Translations under genes and position numbers: made by a program
In this document: positions 1 through 10,770 of the stretch, one piece after another
How the letters are laid out: every line of letters starts with the position of its first letter
Position numbering within the stretch: the stretch's first letter is position 1
The notes under the pieces: generated by a model
What the model saw: only the letters and a program-made list of their open reading frames with translations
What the model was told of the DNA's origin: nothing
Database searches by the model: none
Assembly (NCBI GenBank): GCA_017591395.1
Contig: WEDG01006656.1
Span: 62,001-126,000 of the forward strand
From: Schistocephalus solidus
Lineage: Eukaryota; Platyhelminthes; Cestoda; Diphyllobothriidea; Diphyllobothriidae
Reading direction: 5' to 3'
DNA length: 64,000 nucleotides

Positions 1-530
1 GAACACGTGCAGGCAGTGGAGAAAACTCGCACCATTTGCATTGGCCCAAGAAATAAAAAACCACAAGGTCCTAAGACAATAAGGCAGACAGCAACGGTAT
101 ATTGACATAGGAGCCGCACACAAGATTTCCCAGACGGATGCAGTTCATTCAGAAATGGCATAAAATTCAGCTAACCACAGAATATTTTGCTATAAGCACA
201 GTTAAAAATTACCTGTTTTTTTACGTTGCCCACACGCCTGGGCAATCAGTTTAGAAAAATGTTTACATTCAATTTTCAATAACTTGACCTATTTCCGATT
301 AATTTTTTTGCAACGCCAACCGAGCATCAAACTGTAGTAGCATAGCGTACATAACCTACCTAGAGGACCGTTGGTAAAGTAAAGGACGTAAAGCATCGAG
401 TAGAAGAGTTCGTTCCCCGCACACATCACGAAGATTAATGGCTAAATATTTAGAAAAGACATCACAACAAGCACAGCAAGCCTACCCGACTGGCGTAGTA
501 CATTCCTGACAAAGCAAAGTTCCCTGACCA
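1..530 (-). pseudogene. Inverted partial copy of CDIPT (3' end of exon 4, intron 4, exon 5, part of intron 5)
   Basis: Read on the minus strand, 1-486 matches 7280-7765 of the CDIPT gene below. The copy of exon 5 is 360-441, the same 82 nt as the original (7326-7407), with four substitutions: two silent, one Leu to Ile, one His to Tyr. The frame stays open and the splice AG and GT are kept. The intron 4 copy is 442-485, 9 nt longer than the 35-nt original. The exon 4 copy, from 486 rightwards, keeps the end (MYYASR against MYYTSR) but diverges quickly upstream. No copy of exon 3 was found to the right. The rest (exon 6) would lie left of the window. It may be a dead segmental duplication or the edge of a true paralogue; the intact frame keeps the second option open. 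Confidence 0.7.
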
Positions 531-1690
531 CAGACACGGTCTCATCGGAGGTAAGTCCTCATCCTTTTTTAGATTCGTCATTTGTCCAGATTGAATCCGC
601 TGTTCTAAGAAGCCAAAATAATGTGTAAATGCTAGACCGATAAATACGGGATAATCGCGCACGTACCCCTATAGGAGCGTGTTTTCCAGAACTTTTTAGA
701 TAAATAGATAGATAATTTATTTGAGCATCCGGAAGGGCACTGTCATTGGATAAAAATAAAGTAAAACGAGTGCGAAATAATGTACAGTTAAGTTTGAATA
801 GTAGGTCAGCTATTGGCGAAGACAATTGACACAAAGCAGTGTGGTCAAAAATTAGATAAAAGAGCAGACAGTAGAAAAAAACTCCTTGGGTATTTTAATG
901 GAAGAGGCAGATCTAAAATGGGGTTTGTGGGATTTTAAGGAGAAAAAAACTGTCGCTCATGGTTTAAAAACATGCGCGTTATGAAGGACCGACATGCTTA
1001 TGAGAGCATATGAGCGTTCAAAACGCTCCTCGTCGTGTGAGAAATCATGTAACGACAGAGGCTACTTTTCAGCACTACATATGTGATCCCAATGCGTATC
1101 TACTGGCTATAAGCGTGACCGACAAGGATGCTAGACCAAAGAAACCTTCACAGGCATCATCCGTGCGCTAAGGGTTGAACGATGAAAGGACCCTAGAGCT
1201 CGTGAATATGATGGTAGAATTGCCAGAGAAGCAACCACGATACTCCCATTGCTGATTTTTCAGACCACTAACAGAGACAACTAAGGAGCTCGAAACGATC
1301 GTTATTAATCCGAGTAGGATAGACACCACGATATTGCTCCGCGAGGGCATATGAAGCAGCATGGCAGGTTGCCTCTGAGCGTAGTGCGAAAGGATAATGG
1401 GAGATCCGATAATTGAGTAAGAAGAGAACAAAATAATGCACTCAGGGGTGTTAGTTGGCATGAGAATCGATAATGCATCTGAGGCCTGCACAGCTTCAAA
1501 ATGAGCACGCAATATGACATAATTGTTTGGCGATCATTTTACGGAAGCATGGGTTATGACGACATCATTGTTCATGGAAAAACGTTGCATGGAAGATATA
1601 ATTTGGAGACGGTCTTCTTAATTCCCGATGGTCCTTTCTCGGGGTCACGGAGAAAGCTATTCCGAAAGGAAGAGAAAAATAAAAGGTTAA
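531..1690. other. Non-coding stretch; only short unsupported open frames
   Basis: No gene is supported here. The short open frames on both strands have no recognisable domain. 1290-1500 resembles 42175-42320 and about 990-1080 resembles 22590-22660, so parts of this stretch belong to an unnamed interspersed repeat. Confidence 0.4.
1290..1500. repeat. Unnamed interspersed repeat, copy 1
   Basis: A diverged match to 42175-42320 on the same strand, recognised by eye from colinear blocks (about 1397-1470 against 42181-42243). The second copy lies directly behind a LINE 3' end. No coding content is recognised. Confidence 0.4.
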
Positions 1691-1699
1691 TTGAATCAG

Positions 1700-3121
1700 T
1701 GTAAATATAAATTTGCAGTCTTCACTTAAAAGTAGACAGGCTATTTGATAATCTTATATCAATTGGCAGGTTATTCTAAAGAAAGCAAAATTTGGAACTA
1801 AAGAACAGAGAGCGTTTGGATGTGGTGGATATAGGAGGCGGTATAATAAGTGAAGAGTTACGTAATATTTGCACTTTTATTAAGGCGATAAAGGAGGCAG
1901 AAAACAGCTTTCAGTCTCCGAACCCATATAAATTTTAGGTTAGTAAGCTGGTACCTATTCGAGTACGACGTAGTTGAAAGAGTCGGAGGTAATAGTTTCC
2001 GAGTAAAACATCTTTGGACCTTTGCAATTTTCGAACGGCTAAACTTGTTCATTAAACCGACAAATGGACAGCAATGTTCAATAATGGGAAGGATAAACAT
2101 TTGAAAGTCTTAATTTAATTTCAGGAAGAGAGAAATTATACGAGATAAAGCCATAAATGTGGGCAGCTTTGGCCGTAATTCTATTGGCATGAGGCGACAG
2201 ATCTAAATCATTAGTGTAGTTTAAACCGAAATCCTTGATGATAGAACATTCATTCATAGGGGTGCCTTGAAAGATAACTGGTTTTGGTAGTCTGTCAAGC
2301 CCGAAACACATGTAACGACACTAAGAAGATGAGAATTCCATTTGCCACGTTGAGCTCCACGTGGAAAGAGCGAGCAAGTCTGCATGGATTTCTTCTAAGC
2401 AACGTTGGGCCTAAGATTTAGAGAAGGAAAATTCGTATTTAAGATCGTCCGCATAAATAAAAGACTGTGTTTAACTGCTAATGAAATATCATTAATGTAA
2501 ACCAAAAACAAATGAGGACCTAGCATGGTGCCTTGAATGACACCGCTTACAATAGGGGCCTCAGCTGAAAATGAGGAACCCACTAAGACTGTTTGAAAAC
2601 TATTGGTTATATATGACGTAATAAAATCAGTAAGGGGACAAAGAAGTCCTAAAGCTTCTAACTAAGCTAAATTCTTCACTATAAGTCCCTACGAGGCACT
2701 TTATTGAAGGCCTTGAAAGGATCAAAATAGATGATGACCACAGAAAGATTATCATTATGAAGAGACGTTAATAGATTTCGAAAAGACAGCTGACATGTTT
2801 CACAAGACCTATCGGGATGGGAGCCAAGTTAAGAAGAGCTTAAAATTTGATTGGTTATACAAATATCTGTTATTTTTACGGCAATTAGTTTTTAAAAGAG
2901 CACAGTAAGAGAATGAGCATGTTGTTCAGACCTTTATACGAGGTGCAAATAGTTTAGAAGAATAACCGAAGTAAATTTTAGGGAGTTTTTATGAGCTTCC
3001 TTAATCGTACATTAATACCCTTGTCCTGTAAATTAACAAAACATTAATTGAAGGAGTTGTTACGACCTTGAAAATAGTTCAAACGGAAGCCGTCTTGATC
3101 AAAGTTACAGTAATGACGGAG
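1700..3121 (-). mobile_element. Degraded non-LTR retrotransposon (LINE-C-like), RT region
   Basis: Minus-strand translation gives ordered but broken reverse-transcriptase motifs. They are YFDPFKAFNKVP near 2700-2740 (the DF-KAFD box), SGVIQGTMLGPHLFLVYIND near 2500-2560 (the GVPQGS box), a KDLGV-like IIKDFGLNY near 2230, and C-terminal blocks near 1860-2060. The blocks resemble family C at 38969-40690. Stops and frameshifts separate every block, so this is an old inactive copy. The right part (about 2688-3121) is duplicated at 4863-5295. Confidence 0.75.
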
Positions 3122-3500
3122 TGTAATGGACCCGTATTAGATACGCAACGAATCCAAATTAATGACACCCAAGTAAGAACAAGACAGTTGGCAAGGCGAA
3201 GAGTTTAGGGTTTGTTTGTAACTAGAAATTGGAATTCTGTTGGGGCTTGGTCCTGTGAGGATCCTTTGGTGAGGATTGGCTGTTCTGGGGAGATCATTGG
3301 GAGGTCCGTAGGAGAAGGAATGGTGATGGCTGGAGGAAGCGTCAGAGAGTGGTCTCCGGTCTTAAGTGATGAGCCTCAATTCTCTTCGGTATTTATGTCG
3401 TGTTCTCCAGATGATTTGATAGGTTTACATAGAATAGACGAATGGGTATGCGTAAATCATACATTGTAGATCGAATAGAGCCAATATGATTATCAGTACA
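3122..3500 (-). repeat. Left LTR of the short element
   Basis: 379 bp, TGTA...TACA, aligned end to end with 4371-4749 with a modest number of substitutions. Confidence 0.7.
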
Positions 3501-3669
3501 GTTTAATTTAATTTGCGATAGTCAACACATAACCACATAGTGGCATCCGTCGTCATAACTAACACGACCGGAGACGACCAAGGTGAATTAGACGGCCTGA
3601 TTATTTTCCGGTCTAACATATCACCTATATATACCTAATATATCCACCTATATTAGTCACCATTTTTTT

Positions 3670-4100
3670 CACCGATCGAGGTGGACTCCATTTTTGCACA
3701 ACGAGGTCACATTTCTCGTTATCTAGAATTTGCAAAATGTGTCCTTTGTCGGGATCTTACACCGATGGAGCGAAGGAATGTGTCTCCCCTCTTGCATAGG
3801 CCTTCGGCCCCTCAATTCATTATCGATTAGTCTGGTCATGACTTTGCTAACCATAACGAGACGGTACATCAATCTCCTATAGTGCCCGGTTCAAACACCT
3901 CTTTAACTTCAACTCCCACTCTTCTTTCAACGAATCCATTAACGCCTTCTTATTCGCGAATAGGAATTTCCAACGCAGTAGCTATCATCCATGTCGTAAG
4001 CCCACCTTTAATGTCAGTAACTCCGTCTTAATTGCCAAGACCGACTGCTTCTCCGTTTCAACGTAGTTTTCCTTGTATTCCTACTGTTGACTTAGTCAAC
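3670..4100 (+). repeat. Dispersed coding remnant with CxxC motif, copy 1
   Basis: Plus-strand translation gives the block IEVDSIFAQRGHISRYLEF followed by CVLCRDLTPMER. The same block occurs at 20125-20250, and a second shared block lies at about 3990-4080 and 20445-20530. Conservation of peptide words in two separate loci suggests a former protein-coding repeat, perhaps a gag-like or ORF1-like protein. The family is not recognised. Confidence 0.5.
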
Positions 4101-4370
4101 AAAACTGGGTCAAGTCCACCTCATTCTTATTCCACGCTATCCACTCCGGTCTCAGCTGTCCAATCTATTAAACTTATCAATAACCTGGGCAAGTCAAAGT
4201 ATGCTCGAGGTACACTTTCATTCGGTCCTCCCACAAGTCATAGTCGTCATACACCGTCAGCTTATCCACCTAAGGTGGATGGCCTCCAGAGTTTGAAACT
4301 CTCTCCATGGCCTGGACCAGCCTAGTTATCAGGTCGTCGGGCATTTCGTATCCCACTGATGCCACCAAAA

Positions 4371-4749
4371 TGTAATGGACGCGTATAAGACACGTAACGA
4401 ATCCGAATTAATGACGCCCAAGTAAGAACAAGACAGTTGGCAAGGCGAAGAGTTAAGGGATTATTTGTAACTAGAAATTGGAATTCTATTGGGGCTTGGT
4501 CCTGTAAGGATCCTTTAGTGAGGATTGACTGTCCTGGGGAGATCTTTGGGAGGTCCATAGGATAAGGAATGGTGATGGCTGGAGGAAGCGTCAGAGAGTG
4601 GTCTCCGGTCTTAACTGATGAGCCTCAATTCTCTTCGGTATTTATGTCATGTACTCCAGATGATTTGATAGGTTTACATAGAATAGACGAATGGGTATGC
4701 GTAAATCATACATTGTAGATCGAATAGAGCCAATATGATTATCAGTACA
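4371..4749 (-). repeat. Right LTR of the short element
   Basis: 379 bp, TGTA...TACA, matching 3122-3500. A primer-binding-site-like run lies immediately to its left on the minus strand. Confidence 0.7.
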
Positions 4750-4750
4750 G

Positions 4751-4862
4751 TTTTTATGGCCTTCCGGATTTGTTTGGTAGTTACATTGGAGTGTTACTTT
4801 CTGGTTTTTTATGACCTTTTGGGCTTGATTGGTAGTTACGACAGAGTGTCGGTTTCTGGTTT
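4751..4862. repeat. Two-unit tandem repeat, about 56 bp each
   Basis: 4751-4806 and 4807-4862 are imperfect copies; each has a TTTTATG..C start, a central GGTAGTTAC and a TTTCTGGTT end. It sits between the right LTR and the duplicated CDIPT upstream segment. Confidence 0.55.
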
Positions 4863-5286
4863 CTATGAGGCACTTTATTAAAGGCCTTGAAAATATCAAA
4901 ATAGATATTTACCACAGAAAGATGATAATTATGAAGAGATGTGAATAGGTTAAGAAAAGACAGGTGACATGTTTCAATAGACCTATCGGAATGGAAGCCA
5001 TTTTGGGAAGAGCTAAAAAGTTGATTGGTTATGCAAAAATCTGTTATTTGTAAGGCAAGTAGTTTTTAAAAGAGCATAGTAAGAGAATGATCATGTCGTT
5101 CAGACCTTTATACAAGGTTCAAATAGTTTAGAAAAACAACCGAAGTAAATTTTAGGGAGTTTTTATAAGCTTCGTTAATCGTACATTAAGACCCTTGTCC
5201 TGTAAATTAACAAAACATTAATTGAAGGAGTTGTTACGACCTTGAAAATAGTTCAAACTGAAGCCGCCTTGATCACAGTCACATTA
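4863..5286 (-). mobile_element. LINE-derived CDIPT upstream region (duplicate of 2688-3121)
   Basis: The sequence is colinear with 2688-3121, which is the continuation of the degraded minus-strand LINE. The match runs up to and through the first nine bases of the CDIPT coding sequence (ATGACGGAG). LINE sequence therefore forms the immediate upstream region of CDIPT and presumably supplies its 5' UTR and promoter. Confidence 0.65.
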
Positions 5287-8200
5287 ATGACGGAGAATGT
5301 GTTTATCTTTGTTCCCAATTTAATCGGTAATCCCATCGATTATAAAAGTTTGCGTTTCATATTTTTCATATGCTCAATATTTTTGTGAATGACTGTGCAT
5401 TGCTTTTCGAAAAAGAACCATGTTCAACGCTGGTTATTAAATTTCTGCCCTGATAACAATTTCCTTGCGAAATGTGAGCATGCATATTCATCCTAAACTA
5501 TTTGCCCGCGGGGGAGTGTCAAGAGCCGCGCAAGGTCGGGATTCTTATCATTTTGGACCGAGTAGGCTGTGAAATGCCTGGGATTGCGAACTGCGGAAGG
5601 CCCTAGGGACTGTCCTACCGGCCTTGTTAATCGTAAGTGCAATTTTGCAGGCAGTCGCGCAGGCATCGGCATGACTAACTGACTCCAACGAGTGCCACTG
5701 GCTCAGTCAATTAGAGTACTGAATACTGCCAAACTGCGCATTGGCGCAAAAACGCTCAGGCTATGTTATCAGAGTTAAGGACCCTCCGGTATTGCGCACT
5801 CTTTTATATGGTTTAGTTGCTGCAAAGTTGTAGCTTTCCTTGACATTGATTTTTTATAAAATGACGTCAGTTATAGATTATGAACCGTCAGTATTTGTCC
5901 CATGTATATGTTTGCCTTTGCTGCCGCGCAGATCGCTTAGCTCGAGCGTTTTTGCGCCGGTACACCTATGAACAGTATTCGGTACTCTAAGTAGTGAGCC
6001 TTTTCGATGTCTTTATGGAGACCAGTGAAATTGCACTTACGGTTAACACGGCCAGTCAGACAGTCTCCCTTCAGGAGCATTTCCGCAGCTCACAACCCTA
6101 GGCATTTCGCCGCCTACTCCATATGGGATATCCAAGATTCCAATCACGAGACACCTTTGCTTTGTGAAAAATTTCGCCACATCTCGCCGGCAGCAGGCGT
6201 CAGCCGTGCGACAGCGCGCTTGTGTGTGTGTAAGCGTAGGTTTTTATGGGCGTTTATCACAATTTTAGCTTACAAATATTTTCATAATTCCTTTTTTTTT
6301 CTGCACACATGCACAGGATCTATTAGTCTTCCTAGAGAAATTTGTTGTGCTTTTTGCACAGAGACCTCGCAGGCTGTTAGTGATTGGAATTTAATTGTCT
6401 GCAATATATTTTTATTAAACGATTGGCACACCCGCTTGTGGTGAGTGCTTTGGGTTGTAATTACTCTTAGGGAAATGCACACATCTTGTTTCCATAATTT
6501 TCCCGCAATATTTTGATTCTTTGATTATCACAGCTTCCCGGTGACCGTATTTCGTCTAAAGTGGCAGCAGCTCATAAGTTTGTTTTTTTTAAACATCAAA
6601 TCGTGATTGTTTGAAACAAAGGGTACAATGCTTTCATTCCCGTTAGCCTAGGACGTGATACTGTTTCAAATCATGTGTCAATCATATTTTTCCTTTTAGG
6701 TACATTTTAGTTATCTTTCTTTTTGCTTTTAACGCAGATTTTATAGTGGTCTGTCCTACATATGCGCTGGTTTTTAACTATTTTGTTTTATGTCTCCAGG
6801 GTATGCACGGATTTTTCTTCTTCTGTACGCTTGCTGGTATATGACGACCAGTTTCTCTCGTACGGTTTTTTGCTATTTACTTTCATCACTGCTGGACGCC
6901 TTTGACGGTTATGCCGCCCGCCTCCTCAACCAAAGTTAGTGGTCGTTAATATGTAACCATATTTTGCATGAATTCTGACCTTTCTTGACCGAGTTTCTTT
7001 CACATCATGTAGGTACGAAATTTGGCGCCATGTTGGACATGCTGAGTGACCGTGGTGCTACAATGTGTCTCCTCTTCTGTCTGAGCACATTCTATCCACG
7101 TTACATTTTTCTCTTTCAATTGAGCGCCTTGCTAGACATTACCAGCCATTGGCTCCATATGCTCACGTAAGGTGTCCCGTCTGCTAACTGGTGTCCCTTA
7201 TCCCTCAGATCCATCCAGAGTGGATCCTCTAGTCACAAAGCCATCAGTTTGGACGGGAATCGGTTTCTGCGAATGTACTACACCAGTCGGGTAGGCTTGC
7301 TGTGATGTCTTTTCTAAATATTTAGCCATTACTCTTCGTGATGTGTGCGGGAAACGAACTCTTCTACTCGATGCTTTATGTCCTTCACTTTACCAACGGT
7401 CCTCTAGGTAGGTTATGTACGCTATGCTACTACAGTTTGATGCTCGGTCGGCGTTGCAAAAAATTTAATCGGAAATAGGTCGTTATTGGGAATGGAATGT
7501 GAACATTTTCTAAACTGATTGCCCAGACGCATAGGCAACGTAAAAAAAAAACAGTTAGCTTTTAACTGTGCTTATAGCGAAATATTCTGTGGTTAGCTTA
7601 ATTTTATGCCGTTTCTGAATGAACTGCGTCCGTCTGGGAAATCTTGTGTGCGGCTCCTATGTAAATATTCCCGTTGCTGTTTGCCTTATTGTCTTAGGAC
7701 CTTGTGGTTTTTTAATTCTTGGGCCAATGCAAATGGTGCGAGTTTTCTCCACTGCCTGCACGTGTTCTTGTCTCCTCACTGATAGCTTTTGTTCACGTCC
7801 ACGGGTAAAAATCAATTTCCTGGTTTGGCAGCAGCTGGCACGTCAAATTTTGTAGATGACCTTCCTATCGCAATATTCAACACAATCTATACAAGGTGGT
7901 TTGTTTTATAGTCTGGTGGACTGCAGCGTTTGAATTCCCATTTTCTTTGAACTTTTGTTGCCTCATGCATTGACATACGAAGTCAAGCTTATATTTATTT
8001 TGGGAGAATAACTTGGTAAGGTTTTTTAATCGCTTTTCGCTATCTTCCTTCCTCTTAATGATAATTTGTAGTTTTGTTCAATGTTTTGTCAAAAAATCTG
8101 CATTTATTTTAGATAAGAGTACCTCGGTTTATATGTCTATGCGGCAACCTGAAGAGTGAAGTGGTGCATCTTTCTTTCGTTGTAAATGGGAGATGCCTAT

Positions 8201-9611
8201 CAGACCCACTTTTGAAAGTAAATATAATTCTTAACCAACTTCAGTTTAAACTATTTTAGAGCCCTTTAAGTTAATCTTATTTAGCGGTAACGAATGCGTC
8301 CTCTACGTAGCGCAGCCAACTTTGGCGTTTGACTGTGTGGAGGGGTGCAACTTCTAATTTCTACATTGAAGCTTTCGCCAGAAAGCCAGATGTTGGTAAA
8401 CCCATATGGGCGTCTTTTCGTTTTGATCGTACTGCCTGACACAGGAAGATCTGGTTTCTGAACAAGGAACCAAATCAGAGTGGGCTTCATCGCAACCAAT
8501 AGGATAATGAGCTCATGGCTCAATGATTAAAGCGTTGTGCTTCTAATCAACAGGTTGCGTTTTTGAAGTTCAGGGGTTGCTCTAAAACCTGGGGTTGGGT
8601 ACGGCTGGCTGATGACGGCTCATAAGCCCATAATTTAGGTCTTATTTCGCCTCGGTTCCTGGCTAATTTGACGAGAAATTTATGGCCTGTAAACCGCGCA
8701 GCTAGTATTATCGACTTGCGAAAACTCCCGAGAGAACCGCTTATTTGATAGGATTAGACCGTAAGATAAGCTTGATTTGCGGGCCAGAAAAAGTGGGAAT
8801 GTCTACTGTATATACAGTTGTCAGGTTTTCTGCCATAGCTTATTGGTTTGAGCCTCCATAGGTAAATTGGGACATCTGGTGACACGTTTAAGGGCTCCAG
8901 TTGTCAGCTCTCACTACAGACCTTTTATTTAATTAAAAAGCTTTAAGGTGTGCTTGCGCCATCAAGGCACTTGTAAAATTCCCGTTTTGCTCTTTGAAAT
9001 GACAGAGCGGGCATTGGTGGTGTCTATGTGAACGGAAAATGTTTTTTGTGATGAACTTCTTATCAACCCACTTGCTCATAGGACAGCGGAAATTTTCGCC
9101 ATTTATGTGAACGGGACATTTTTGCTAAAGAGTTATCTATTAATCAAATTGCTCATATGGGACTCTTTAATCTGAATACAGCGATAAAATCCATCGCGGC
9201 ACCTAGCTCGCGTTCGCCTGGTTTGCTAACGTTTTTCCCTTAAATCTATAATGCCGTCTATTCTGTGCAATTCGTCTGTAATCAAAGTATCCTTACTCAC
9301 AGCATTCCTGTTAACTTCGCAAGCAAATGTGCTGGTCTGCTTGAAAATGCTCTACTACTGGAACATTTTGCTTTTTAGCCTTAATGCTCCTCATCTTCCC
9401 TTCTTCCTAACTCCCCACCCTAGTGTTTGGATACAGTCTTTTCAAGGTGATCCTCTTTCTATCGCTGCCTATCGCTCTCCTCAAGACTGCTATCAGTATG
9501 GTCCACCTATATGCCGCCTCGGTAAACCTTGCTGTAATTGACGTCGCGGAACGGAAAAATGGCTTCTGCAGCTGCTTCTTAGACTACTGTCTACAGTCCT
9601 CCCTCAGCTGA
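5287..9611 (+). CDS. CDIPT: CDP-diacylglycerol-inositol 3-phosphatidyltransferase (phosphatidylinositol synthase)
   Basis: Six exons join in phase: 5287-5326, 6800-6934, 7013-7166, 7209-7290, 7326-7407, 9424-9611, giving 681 nt and 226 residues plus TGA (the human enzyme is 213). All introns are GT-AG, with lengths 1473, 78, 42, 35 and 2016 bp. The CDP-alcohol phosphatidyltransferase signature D-G-x2-A-R-x8-G-x3-D-x3-D is complete across exons 2 and 3 (DG at 6904-6909, G at 7024, Asp at 7036 and 7048). Other family blocks are ENVFIFVPNLIG, SHWLH, YYTSR, CAGNELFY and PIALLK. The enzyme makes phosphatidylinositol from CDP-diacylglycerol and myo-inositol in ER membranes; hydrophobic stretches fit a multi-pass protein. 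ATG 5287 is chosen because it gives the family N-terminus. The C-terminus is longer than in vertebrates and lacks the usual lysine tail. Confidence 0.93.
5533..6155. mobile_element. Foldback/MITE-like element with arms over 200 bp in CDIPT intron 1
   Basis: The left arm (about 5533-5765) is the inverse of the right arm (about 5935-6155), with imperfect but continuous pairing. Examples are GGCGCAAAAACGCTC near 5743-5757 against its complement near 5941-5957, and CGTAAGTGCAATTT near 5630 against its complement near 6030. About 170 bp separate the arms. It encodes no protein. Target-site duplications were not identified. The 145-residue open frame at 6007-6444 starts inside the right arm and is considered spurious. 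Confidence 0.7.
8490..8660 (+). mobile_element. tRNA-derived SINE in CDIPT intron 5
   Basis: A Pol III A-box-like run, TGGCTCAATGATTAAAGCG, near 8517 is followed by a tRNA-like anticodon-arm region and a weak B box near 8555-8575. The body continues with GGTTGGGTACGGCTGGCTGATGAC near 8605. The same body occurs near 59090-59150, which supports a repeat family rather than a chance match. Confidence 0.55.
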
Positions 9612-10084
9612 TAATTTCCTTCCTGTGATTAAACTTGTCCGTGTACATATGTGTGCATCTCAGTCCTCTTCTTTTCTTGTTGTTTCGTCTCCAATTCCAC
9701 CAAATGTTTAAATCTTCCCTTCACGAATGTTAGAAACTTCTGTCGTCTCATAATCTGTATCGTGCATTTTCTTATCTCTGTCTGTTAACCCGTAAGCATG
9801 ATTTCTGTTGTTGATTCATCTTTGATGACCGGCTGATCACAGAACATTGCGCTTGGGGTGTGTTGATTTTTCTTTGAAGAATTGATTTTCCTGTGGTCTC
9901 TGTTGTTTTATCGCATGTAAATTAGGTGACTGCGGCACTAAATGCAGATTGAAATGATAGAACATCTCGTCAGTTAGATGATGACAGTTCGACCGTCGAT
10001 TTCGACGAGGTCCACCGTATGCTCCACACCAGGTGGTGCAGGGTAAGGCAAGGACGTTCACTTGCGCGTGAATTAGTTTTAAGT
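9612..10084. other. CDIPT downstream region, no gene seen
   Basis: Pyrimidine-rich 3' flank of CDIPT. No clean AATAAA directly after the stop, no coding domain and no repeat were recognised. Confidence 0.4.
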
Positions 10085-10770
10085 GATATTAGCCTTGCGC
10101 TGCAGCTGCCGCACTCTCTCCTCCTCCCCCACCTGAGCTCGGTGTCAAGACAGAGTCAAGAAGACCGGAGATGGGAGAGCGCGCAGGTGGTTGGCGTTGC
10201 CGGAGCCGCCCCTGGGGTGTACCACCACACCTGACTCGGATCCCACGGAGTGGGAGTGCCATAAAAGCCACATTGAGAAGGAGTCATTGCAGCCTGACTC
10301 TCAGTCCACCAGTCAGCCACTCCACACAAAACACCTATTTGGCTGACCACGCCGTCCGAGTTATCCCGTCAGTGGGCAACCTTCCAAGCCACGGCTTTTA
10401 GTGCACCGTGATAGTTTCAAGCGCGTCAGATTGTTTAGTGAGGAAAATGCGCTGAGTTGTTGACCTCACTCTCTCCCCCACCCCACAATCAGACCACCAT
10501 CCGAGCCAGTCAGTTGTCTGAGGTGGGAGTGGTTGCATTAGCTGACGGGTCGGCGTACCCGTTCTCGCGCGCCACAGCACGACTTGGTCCCCATAACGCG
10601 CACACCAGGATTTACTTACTTAGGGGATAAAGAGGAGCCATCGCCGTCTGACTCCCAGTCCACTGGTCAGCCACTCAACACACAGCACATACACTGGGCC
10701 GATGGCGTGGTTTGGTGTAAGCGTCAGATTGGCAGCCTTCCCATCCACGGTTTCTAGGAAACCGTGATGT
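10085..10770. repeat. Diverged two-unit direct repeat
   Basis: 10085-10420 and 10440-10770 share ordered blocks: a C-rich start (CACTCTCTCC...CCCCACC), then CTGACTC-CAGTCCAC near 10290 and 10650, CAGCCACTC-ACAC, and an end with CCTTCC--CCACGG-TT near 10380 and 10738 followed by ACCGTGAT. The unit is about 330-350 bp. It is GC-richer than its surroundings. No protein was recognised. Confidence 0.5.

Larger units (their letters stand above)
3122..4749 (-). mobile_element. Short LTR-flanked element (1.6 kb), probably non-autonomous
   Basis: Two direct repeats of exactly 379 bp (3122-3500 and 4371-4749) start TGTA and end TACA and bound an 870-bp interior. On the minus strand the base run next to the right-hand repeat reads TTTTGGTGGCATCAG, the place and form of a tRNA primer-binding site, so the element probably reads leftwards. 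The interior holds no gag or pol domain, although 3670-4100 matches another locus (see separate entry). No target-site duplication is visible. The size and lack of pol suggest a TRIM-like or internally deleted derivative. Confidence 0.6.

Noticed and set aside
6007..6444. 145-codon open frame in CDIPT intron 1
   Set aside because: It starts inside the right arm of the foldback element, shows no domain and is crossed by the gene's intron.
9251..9541. 96-codon open frame overlapping the last CDIPT exon
   Set aside because: A different frame from the in-phase exon 6, without family residues; a shadow of the exon and intron.
10019..10401. Overlapping GC-rich open frames on both strands
   Set aside because: They follow the composition of the diverged direct repeat and have no recognisable domain.
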